Source: an uncultured Lachnospiraceae bacterium
Lineage (GTDB): Bacteria > Bacillota > Clostridia > Lachnospirales > Lachnospiraceae
Length of the DNA: 51,775 nt
Assembly (NCBI GenBank): GCA_910587085.1
Contig: CAJUMC010000019.1
Location: 1-51,775 of the forward strand
Direction: 5' to 3'
Below, piece after piece: positions 45,328 through 51,775 of the stretch; position 1 is the stretch's first letter, and every line of letters begins with the position of its first letter. Below the pieces are notes generated by a model. It ran no database searches. It was given only the letters and a program-made list of their open reading frames with translations, and was not told the DNA's origin. The position numbers and the translations under genes were made by a program.

Positions 45328-45979
45328 TTCCGGAACCAGCTTTTCCATTTCGAATACGATGCTCGCCACAGGATGCTCGATCCTGTTCGGGTTTCTGATT
45401 GCCGTTACTTACATGTCGAAGGGAAAATATACAAAGAGCTACGCGACGACGCTGGTTGTCCTGCCGGCGATCGTGCAGATTGTCATAATGATGGTGAACG
45501 GGAGCGTCGGGGCCGGGATTGCGATTGCCGGTGCGTTCAGCCTGATCCGCTTCCGCTCCCAGCCGGCCACCTCCAAGGAAATCAGCACGATTTTTCTCGC
45601 GATGGCGATCGGCCTCTCGAATGCGATGGGCTTTCTTACCTTTTCCCTGTTTGTCACCGTTTTGTTCTGCCTGCTGCTCTTTGTTCTGGATCACACAAGG
45701 TTCGGGGAAAAGTGGGGAGAGGAGCGAGGCATCCGGATCGTCATTCCGGAAAATCTTGACTTTACCGGCGCGTTTGACGATCTGTTTGCGGAATTTCTGA
45801 AAAGCGTCACGCTGGATCGTGTGAAGACAACCAATATGGGCAGCATGTTCGAGCTTTCCTACACGGCACAGTTCCGCTCAGAGGTCAGACAGAAGGAGTT
45901 TATCGACGCCGTGCGCTGCCGCAACGGGAATCTGACGGTAACGGTCAGCCGTCCGATGCCGGATCGGGAGGAACTCTGA
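45308..45979 (+). CDS. DUF4956 membrane protein
   Basis: The 223-residue protein has four membrane helices in its first 130 residues (about 18-36, 46-64, 66-85 and 103-125). The conserved GSVGAGIAIAGAFSLIRFRSQPATSKEI lies between them. A cytosolic ferredoxin-like domain (about 140-223) follows. DUF4956 is almost always encoded beside VTC-domain proteins and probably forms the membrane part of the complex. The ATG at 45308 is preceded by AAGGGGAAC and overlaps the VTC gene by 20 bases, so translation is coupled. No CotH gene follows here. Confidence 0.93.
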   Translation: MFTSIIDSGTSFSISNTMLATGCSILFGFLIAVTYMSKGKYTKSYATTLVVLPAIVQIVIMMVNGSVGAGIAIAGAFSLIRFRSQPATSKEISTIFLAMAIGLSNAMGFLTFSLFVTVLFCLLLFVLDHTRFGEKWGEERGIRIVIPENLDFTGAFDDLFAEFLKSVTLDRVKTTNMGSMFELSYTAQFRSEVRQKEFIDAVRCRNGNLTVTVSRPMPDREEL

Positions 45980-46060
45980 GAGTTACCGGAGGGAAATTGG
46001 CATAGACAGGAAGCAAGCTTCATATTCTGAATTAAACTACCGGAAGGAAGGGTTTAACGG

Positions 46061-47506
46061 ATGGACGGTAATAATCTCCGAAGGAAGCTGACAGCCTGTC
46101 TGTGTCTTTTTTTTATTGTTTTTGAACGGCCCATGTCTCTGTCCGCGCTGGAAAACCATGTCAGACAGCGGGTAATGCCGCCGGTTCGGACGCTGCGGGC
46201 TGCGGGCCAGCAGAGCGGGCAGCCGGATGACGGCGGAGAAAATGCCGGGCGGCAGGGCGGAAAAGGGCAGGGCAGCGGGCAGGAAAATGCAGGGCAGCAG
46301 GACGGAAAAATGCCGGGCGGCGCGGAGGAAAATCATGGAGACGCGGGGCGGCAGAACCTTCCGAAACTGCAGGCGCCGGCCCTGAAGGGGATGTATGCCC
46401 GCGCGTACTGCCTGTACGACGCCGCGCAGGGACGCACCCTGTATCAGCACAACGGGACGGAGCGCATGCCGATGGCGAGCACGACAAAGATTATGACCCT
46501 GATTGTACTGCTGGAAAACGCGCAGCTTGACGATATTGTCACCGTATCCCGGCTGGCCGCCTCGCAGCCGGATGTCCAGCTTAATATCCGGGAGGGAGAA
46601 CAGTACCGGCTGAAGGATCTTCTGTATTCCCTGATGCTCGAAAGCCACAACGATACGGCGGTTGCGCTGGCGGAGCATGTGGGCGGGAGTGTGGAGGGAT
46701 TCTGTGCGATGATGAACGCGAAAGCGGCGGAACTTGGTCTGGTGGATACCTGCTTTGAGACCCCGAACGGGCTGGATTCGGAAAATCATTATACTACAGC
46801 TGTAGAACTTGCGAAAATTGCGGCCTACGCGATCGAGAACGAGGAGTTTATCCGGATTACCAATACGACCAGCTATCAATTTGACGAGCTGACCACCGGA
46901 CGTTCTCTGATGGTGTCGAACAAAAACCGTTTTCTGTATATGATGGAGGGAGCGGTCGGCGTCAAAACGGGCTTTACCGGAAAAGCCGGCTACTGTTTTG
47001 TCGGGGCTCTTAAGCGCGGCGACCATAAGCTGATCAGCGTTGTGCTCGCGTGCGGCTGGCCGCCGAACAAAAATTATAAATGGAGCGATACAAGAAAACT
47101 TATGGATTACGGGCTGACAAATTACCGGAAGCGGAGTATGGAGGAGACGATGAGGCTGTTTTGCAACGGGGCGGAGGCGGATCCGAAGGTCGGCCTGGCC
47201 GCGCTGATTCCCGGCGAAATTCCGGTTGCAGACGGCGTATCGGAGAGGGTTGCGGTTTCCGCAGACCAGCTTTTTGTGCCGGAGCTTCTCCTGGCGGACT
47301 GGGATGAGTGCAGGGCGGAAGTGGAGTACGAGACGCTGCTGACGGCGCCGGTGGAGGAGGGGCTTGCTGTCGGAACCGTCACTTTCTATGCGGGGGAGGA
47401 TATGCTGGGACAGAGTCCGATCCGAACCGTGCAGGCCGTGCCGAAACTTTCGTTTTTCTATTGTCTCGGGCAGATTTTCGACTCCTGGCTCGGCTGTTCG
47501 GAATAA
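46061..47506 (+). CDS. D-alanyl-D-alanine carboxypeptidase with Gly/Gln-rich linker
   Basis: This second S11 carboxypeptidase has 481 residues. A signal sequence (about 1-30) precedes an unusual low-complexity segment (about 47-98) of G, Q, E, N and D. The catalytic domain has STTK (nucleophile Ser140), SHN (195-197) and KTG (302-304), then the C-terminal beta domain. The final 20 residues (SFFYCLGQIFDSWLG) are hydrophobic/amphipathic and could be the usual membrane anchor of this family. The linker would hold the enzyme away from the membrane or in the wall. It differs clearly from the DacF-like enzyme at 41657, so the two are not recent duplicates. Confidence 0.93.
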   Translation: MDGNNLRRKLTACLCLFFIVFERPMSLSALENHVRQRVMPPVRTLRAAGQQSGQPDDGGENAGRQGGKGQGSGQENAGQQDGKMPGGAEENHGDAGRQNLPKLQAPALKGMYARAYCLYDAAQGRTLYQHNGTERMPMASTTKIMTLIVLLENAQLDDIVTVSRLAASQPDVQLNIREGEQYRLKDLLYSLMLESHNDTAVALAEHVGGSVEGFCAMMNAKAAELGLVDTCFETPNGLDSENHYTTAVELAKIAAYAIENEEFIRITNTTSYQFDELTTGRSLMVSNKNRFLYMMEGAVGVKTGFTGKAGYCFVGALKRGDHKLISVVLACGWPPNKNYKWSDTRKLMDYGLTNYRKRSMEETMRLFCNGAEADPKVGLAALIPGEIPVADGVSERVAVSADQLFVPELLLADWDECRAEVEYETLLTAPVEEGLAVGTVTFYAGEDMLGQSPIRTVQAVPKLSFFYCLGQIFDSWLGCSE

Positions 47507-47662
47507 GTGCAGCAAAAGATTCTTTCATTGGGAGCAAAGAAGGCGGCGCGCGGGTTTCCTGCCGCCGGTAACGGAATAACGCTGAATTCCTGAAAAAGTA
47601 GTACACAAACCCGTTCTTATATGGTAAAATAAGAAAATCAGGGTTTGAGGAGGTTATTCCGC

Positions 47663-50600
47663 ATGCTGACATTATCACGTACGGGCATACGCAATCTGGC
47701 ATCGAGCGATGTGGTCTACTCCCGCGGCCTGCAGTATTACAAAGCGGGGCGGGTGCATAATGTTGCCTATTCAAAATCCAATCACCAGTATCGGATGAAT
47801 GTGAAGGGAAGCTTCGAGTATTGTGTGAACATTACGGAATTTGAGGACGGCTCCTTTGAACATGCGTGCAACTGTCCGTCCCACGTCAAGGAGAAGGGCG
47901 CCTGCAAGCACGTTGTGGCGGCGCTGCTTTTTTTGCTGAAGTATCAGGAAAAATCTACCATGGAGGCACCGCAGAATCCGGAGGAGAAGCGGGCATACCA
48001 GGTGCTTGACTATTTCTGCAACCAGGAGGAACTCAAGGCGAAGGGGGATATTTTCCGCATTATGGCCAGCGTTACCGTTCCCGGAATGATGCGGGGGGAG
48101 GACAGCCGCGCCTTTCTTACGATCCACGCCGGCAGCGAGCGCCTGTACAAAATCCAGTCGCTGAAGCGCTTTCTGAATTCCTATATGAGCGGGGAGAATA
48201 TCATACTCGGGAAGGAATTCCGCTTTGTCGCGAACGAGAGCGAATTTGACAGGGATTCGATGCGGCTTCTGGATTATCTGCTCGAAATCCGTGAGATACA
48301 GGGAATGGCTGACTCGGCAATTTATTCCAGGCTGTTCAACAAGGATCAGCTCAGCCTGTCCAGAAGCATGCTCCTGCGCCTTTTTCAGCTGCTCGGAGAG
48401 AGCCGGTTTCAGCTGAATCTCTATCAGAAAACCTACGAGAGTGTCCGGTTTGTAAAGGGAAATCCGAATATCCGCTACGACCTCGATGTGTTTGACGATG
48501 CTATCTGTCTGGATTACGAGCAGAAGGAGCCGATTGTTCCGCTGACCGAAAACGGAGAGTTATTGTTTTACCGCGATACAGTTTACCGGCCTGAAAGGCG
48601 TTTTCTGCGTAACTATGTGCCTTTTTATAACACACTTGGCGGGGATAAAAAACCCCTTGTTTTTCGCGGAGAAAACAAGCAGCGGTTTCTTGAAGAAATT
48701 CTGCCGAAGCTGCACGATACGATGGAGATCCAGATCCCGGAGGAGCTGAAGAGCCGCTACCTGAAGCTTGAACTTTCCGCGGGCGTCTATTTTGACAAAT
48801 ACAGCAGCGGCATCCGGGCGGAGCTCCGCTTTGTCTACGGCGAGCACGAATTCAACTGCTTCGACGAGCCGCATATCCCGGGCTATATTATTGTTCGGCA
48901 GAGGGAGCAGGAAAACGAGCTGATGCGTCTGCTCGAGCAGCTGGAGTTTGAACCGCATTCCAGCTTCTATCTGCTTCAGGATGACGGTGCGATCTACCGT
49001 TTTCTGCAGGAAGGAATCGCACAGCTTTCCGAGCGCTGTACGCTCTACTATTCGGACGCTTTCCGGAAAATCGGCATTCGAAGCGGCGGTAATTTCCGCG
49101 TCGGTCTGCGTGTCAGCAGCGAGATTGATCTGCTTGAGATGGACATTGATTACGGGGATATCCCGCGCGAGGAGCTTCGGGAGCTGTTCCGCTCCCTGCA
49201 GCTGAAAAAGAAATATTACCGGCTCAAGGACGGCAGTTTTCTTGATCTGGAAGATGAAAAAATCAGAGGCATGTCGCAGATCCTGGACAACCTGAGCGTG
49301 CCGATCCGGACGCTGAACAAGGACGCGGTTCGGCTGTCGAAGAGCAGCGCGTTCTATCTGGAGGACGCTCTGCGCGGTTCCGGCTACGAGGTGGAAAAGG
49401 ATCAGAACTACGAAGCTCTGATCGAGCGGATACTGTCTCCGGAGAAGAGGGATTACAGGATACCGGAAGGGATCACGGCGCAGCTGCGCCCGTACCAGGT
49501 CATCGGCTACCAGTGGCTGAAAACGCTGTCGGACAATGATCTCGGCGGCATTTTGGCCGATGATATGGGCTTGGGAAAGACGCTGCAGGCAATCTGCTAC
49601 ATTGCCTCCGAGCTGGAGAGCCGGGGTGGGAAATATCTGATCGTCTGCCCGACCTCTCTTGTATACAACTGGCTGGATGAGTTTGAAAGTTTCATGCCGT
49701 CCATCCGCGCCGCAGTCAGCGTCGGCACCCCGGCAGAGCGCCAGGCGCTTCTTGGAAACCTGGGGGAGACGGATGTTGTGATTACCTCCTATCCGCTGAT
49801 CCGCCGGGATATCGTGCATTATTCCGATATTCCCTTTGAGGCTGTCTTTATCGACGAGGCGCAGTTTATCAAAAATGCGACGTCTATGAACGCCCAGTCG
49901 GTCAAGCTGCTGAAAGCGAAGCACCGCTTTGCGCTTACCGGCACACCGATTGAGAATTCGCTTTCCGAGCTCTGGTCTATTTTTGATTTTATCATGCCGA
50001 ATTATCTGATGAGCCACTCGAAGTTTGTGAACCGATACGAGCGGCAGATTATGAAGAATGACGAGGATGTGCTGGAGCAGCTGAACCGGCGCATCAAGCC
50101 GTTTGTGCTGCGCCGGATGAAGAAAGAGGTGCTGACGGAGCTGCCGGAGAAAATCGAGGAGAAGATCCTGACGGAGCTCTCGGAAGAGCAGAAGAAGATT
50201 TATCTTTCTTATATGAGCGATCTGCGCAGGGAGGTCTATTCGGAGGTCGACGCCGTCGGGATTGCGCGCTCCAGGATCGTTATTCTTGCGGCGCTGACGA
50301 GACTGCGCCAGATCTGCTGTCATCCGGCTACCTTTCTTGACAACTACGAGGGCGGGAGCGGCAAGCTTGATCTTCTGATGGAGGTTCTTTCGGGTGCGGC
50401 GGCAAACGGGCATCGGGTACTTGTTTTTTCGCAGTTCACGACAATGCTGGAGATTATTGCGCGCGAGCTTGACAGGCATAAATTTGACTATTTCATGCTG
50501 GAGGGCGCGACCAAAGTAGAGACCCGGATGGATTATGTCCAGCGGTTCAACGACGGGGAGAAAAACATTTTTCTGATCTCGCTGAAGGCGGGCGGAACCG

Positions 50601-50866
50601 GTCTGAATCTGACCGGAGCGGATACGGTGATTCATTACGATCCGTGGTGGAATCCGGCGGTGGAGGAGCAGGCTACGGATCGTGTTTACCGGATCGGCCA
50701 GAAAAACAAGGTTCATGTGATCCGGCTGCTGACGCGCGGAACGATAGAGGAGAAGATTTTCAAGCTCCAGAAAAAGAAAAAGCAGCTTTCGGAGCTGGTA
50801 ATTGATTCCAAGGAAGTATTTGTGACCCATCTGACCAGGGAGGAGCTTGAGGAACTCTTCAGTTGA
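47663..50866 (+). CDS. SNF2-family ATPase with SWIM zinc finger
   Basis: The 1067-residue protein has an N-terminal SWIM zinc finger (CNCPSHVKEKGACKH, about residues 75-90). A long middle region covers the DUF3670/SNF2-associated area (about 150-600). The two SNF2 helicase lobes begin with ILADDMGLGKTLQAI (Walker A). VFIDEAQFIKN, LTGTPIENSLSELWSIFDF, SLKAGGTGLNLTGADTVIHYDPWWNP and DRVYRIGQ follow. SNF2 proteins translocate on double-stranded DNA; bacterial members help RNA polymerase recycling (RapA) or genome defence, and the role here is unknown. I chose the ATG at 47663 because GAGGAGG lies nine bases upstream; a TTG at 47645 precedes that site. A perfect hairpin follows the gene. Confidence 0.92.
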   Translation: MLTLSRTGIRNLASSDVVYSRGLQYYKAGRVHNVAYSKSNHQYRMNVKGSFEYCVNITEFEDGSFEHACNCPSHVKEKGACKHVVAALLFLLKYQEKSTMEAPQNPEEKRAYQVLDYFCNQEELKAKGDIFRIMASVTVPGMMRGEDSRAFLTIHAGSERLYKIQSLKRFLNSYMSGENIILGKEFRFVANESEFDRDSMRLLDYLLEIREIQGMADSAIYSRLFNKDQLSLSRSMLLRLFQLLGESRFQLNLYQKTYESVRFVKGNPNIRYDLDVFDDAICLDYEQKEPIVPLTENGELLFYRDTVYRPERRFLRNYVPFYNTLGGDKKPLVFRGENKQRFLEEILPKLHDTMEIQIPEELKSRYLKLELSAGVYFDKYSSGIRAELRFVYGEHEFNCFDEPHIPGYIIVRQREQENELMRLLEQLEFEPHSSFYLLQDDGAIYRFLQEGIAQLSERCTLYYSDAFRKIGIRSGGNFRVGLRVSSEIDLLEMDIDYGDIPREELRELFRSLQLKKKYYRLKDGSFLDLEDEKIRGMSQILDNLSVPIRTLNKDAVRLSKSSAFYLEDALRGSGYEVEKDQNYEALIERILSPEKRDYRIPEGITAQLRPYQVIGYQWLKTLSDNDLGGILADDMGLGKTLQAICYIASELESRGGKYLIVCPTSLVYNWLDEFESFMPSIRAAVSVGTPAERQALLGNLGETDVVITSYPLIRRDIVHYSDIPFEAVFIDEAQFIKNATSMNAQSVKLLKAKHRFALTGTPIENSLSELWSIFDFIMPNYLMSHSKFVNRYERQIMKNDEDVLEQLNRRIKPFVLRRMKKEVLTELPEKIEEKILTELSEEQKKIYLSYMSDLRREVYSEVDAVGIARSRIVILAALTRLRQICCHPATFLDNYEGGSGKLDLLMEVLSGAAANGHRVLVFSQFTTMLEIIARELDRHKFDYFMLEGATKVETRMDYVQRFNDGEKNIFLISLKAGGTGLNLTGADTVIHYDPWWNPAVEEQATDRVYRIGQKNKVHVIRLLTRGTIEEKIFKLQKKKKQLSELVIDSKEVFVTHLTREELEELFS

Positions 50867-50890
50867 GGAAATTTCCGGAAAATAAAAAGG

Positions 50891-50927
50891 GACATTGAAA
50901 AGGGCCTTAACGGCCCTTTTCAATGTC
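50891..50927. terminator. Perfect 16-base-pair hairpin, convergent terminator
   Basis: GACATTGAAAAGGGCC (50891-50906) pairs without mismatch with GGCCCTTTTCAATGTC (50912-50927) around TTAAC. It lies 25 bases after the SNF2 stop, between convergent genes. On the minus strand the stem is followed by CCTTTTTATTTT, the better T tract, so it may stop transcripts from both sides. Confidence 0.8.
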
Positions 50928-50994
50928 ATTTAGTCAGGTCTCTTAAAAAGCTTGTACAGAAATTAAAAGTGTACTGGATTTAAAAAAGGCAGCC

Positions 50995-51025
50995 CGACAA
51001 AATGAGGGGAATTGTCGAGTTTTTT
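50995..51025. terminator. Weak second hairpin between convergent genes
   Basis: CGACAA (50995-51000) and TTGTCG (51012-51017) form a short stem followed by a run of six Ts at 51020-51025. On the minus strand GGCTGCCTTTTTTAAA follows. It is the nearest stem to the end of the phospholipase-like gene. Confidence 0.45.
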
Positions 51026-51060
51026 GGAGATAAAACAACAATCTTCTTAACATACATGCA

Positions 51061-51676
51061 CTAGAGCTTTTGCTCCACCATCTCTTTTATGGCATTTACA
51101 ACGTTTTCAACCGCACGTTCCAGGAATCCGTAGTATTCTTCTCTGGAAAATCCAATAAAAGGATATTTTCCCTCTTCCAATGTCGGCGTATAATACATAA
51201 GTTTTATTTTCATTGGAATTGCATTTTCCGGCAGATAATCCATGTAATCCGGAAAGTCTTCCAGGCCTTGGATTTCAGTAATGTATCCCGAGTCCGGATG
51301 TGTATCCAGATATTCTCTTAGCTCTTTCCCAAGCAGCCGCAACACGGTTTTCGTCTCTTATTGTACGTTGCAATTCTGCATCCGTAATAAGATGAGAATA
51401 ATATCCTAACAGAAAGGATAGTTCTTCCTCAGAGTGTATTTCATTCAATCTATTTACAATGTATTCTTCATAAAACCGGTCACAATCGGATGCCTTTTTT
51501 CTGTTGTCCTGCATCCAGTGTGTAACCTGCCTTGGAGGCGTAAACTCCGTCCAGTTTTCATTTGGAATATTGCAGTCAGGTGCAATATTTCCCACACAAA
51601 ACTCATGTCTTTTCAGATGCGGCAACTGTTCCAATACCCGGTCTGCTACAATCAAATGTGACACCCATTCAGCCAT
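51061..51676 (-). pseudogene. Zinc-dependent phospholipase-C-like protein, frameshifted with internal deletion
   Basis: The N-terminal piece starts at the ATG at 51676, preceded by AGAGGAG and TATAAT (about 51696-51701). It has HLIVADRVLEQLP, FCVGNIAPDCN, TPPRQVTHWM, and FLLGYYSHLITDAELQRTIRDE. The His/Asp pattern resembles zinc-dependent phospholipase C-like proteins (PF00882), which are common in Lachnospiraceae. The C-terminal piece (REYLDTHPDSGYITEIQGLEDFPDYMDYLP, to the stop at 51061) runs in another frame. Frames cross near 51335-51350 at AACCGTGTTGCGG, where about 50 family residues also seem to be missing. The gene is visibly more AT-rich than the rest of the window. A single inactive gene is more likely than two small ones. 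Confidence 0.7.
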
Positions 51677-51775
51677 ATTTTTCTCCTCTGTTCAAATTAT
51701 ATCCAATTTTATTTTATTAGCCTAGATTATTCACGGCACAGCCATGAAAATGGCTGAAAGCCACATAGTTTCAGT

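Noticed and set aside
48560..50929. Open minus-strand frame of 789 codons opposite the SNF2 gene
   Set aside because: The SNF2 motifs on the plus strand are unmistakable, and the antisense frame has none and lacks a ribosome-binding site.
51739..51756. CAGCCA/TGGCTG hairpin at the window edge as the end of an insertion sequence
   Set aside because: The flanking element is cut off by the window end, and no transposase or matching inverted end is visible.
1..51775. tRNA, rRNA or CRISPR array
   Set aside because: No cloverleaf-like, ribosomal or regularly spaced repeat pattern was seen on either strand.

Overview
The window looks like chromosomal DNA from a GC-rich, spore-forming, anaerobic member of the Clostridia, most likely Lachnospiraceae. 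The pointers are RNase Y, a SpoIIM-like gene in the usual nudF-spoIIM-xerD order, a SCIFF peptide with its radical SAM maturase, scpAB between two D,D-carboxypeptidases, a VTC/DUF4956 pair and a BspA-like surface protein. No rRNA, tRNA, CRISPR array or complete insertion sequence was seen. Family names come from reading the proteins by eye; no search was run.

Layout. 1-1817: rny with its own promoter and terminator. 2088-18245: a beta-1,3-glucan utilisation locus. It holds a LacI-type promoter/operator region, an ABC sugar importer (two binding-protein genes, a DUF5696 piece, two permeases), a lipoprotein GH16, a long GH94/GH161-type phosphorylase, GH17, a LacI regulator, a GH94 remnant, GH30 and a cytosolic GH16, and it ends at a strong terminator. 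18350-22790: aspartate aminotransferase, proC, a NUDIX hydrolase, spoIIM-like and a truncated XerD. 22927-27291 (minus strand): DAHP synthase, an Orn/Lys/Arg-decarboxylase-like PLP enzyme, the SCIFF maturase and the 49-residue SCIFF precursor. 27470-32807: pyrimidine-nucleoside phosphorylase and an ABC exporter whose permease carries a long coiled coil. 32855-41467: an orphan protein, lgt, a 1056-residue LRR/InlB/Big/Sel1 surface protein, an MBL-fold hydrolase, an HhH-GPD glycosylase, a coiled-coil protein, an HD-domain protein and an antisense Big2 membrane-anchored protein. 41657-47506: dacF-like, scpA, scpB, VTC, DUF4956 and a second carboxypeptidase. 47663-50866: a SWIM/SNF2 ATPase. 51061-51676 (minus): a damaged, AT-rich phospholipase-C-like gene.

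How the genes fit. The glucan locus reads as extracellular cutting by the lipoprotein GH16, import, then intracellular hydrolysis (GH17, GH30, second GH16) and phosphorolysis (GH94/GH161). It is heavily damaged. The first binding protein has an internal deletion and a frameshift. The second binding protein is fused to the C-terminal part of a DUF5696 protein, and that fusion has a one-base slip in an A6 run. GH16 and the long phosphorylase each carry one in-frame TAG. The GH94 gene lacks most of its middle. The permeases, GH17, LacI, GH30 and the second GH16 look intact. Either the pathway is being lost in this strain or the assembly is wrong here; TAG is a normal stop in neighbouring genes, so genome-wide TAG recoding is unlikely. 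I found no clearly new multi-gene system. The most unusual items are the decaying locus with its chimera, the SCIFF peptide with Gly where the crosslinked Thr is expected, and the LRR-InlB-Big-Sel1 fusion.
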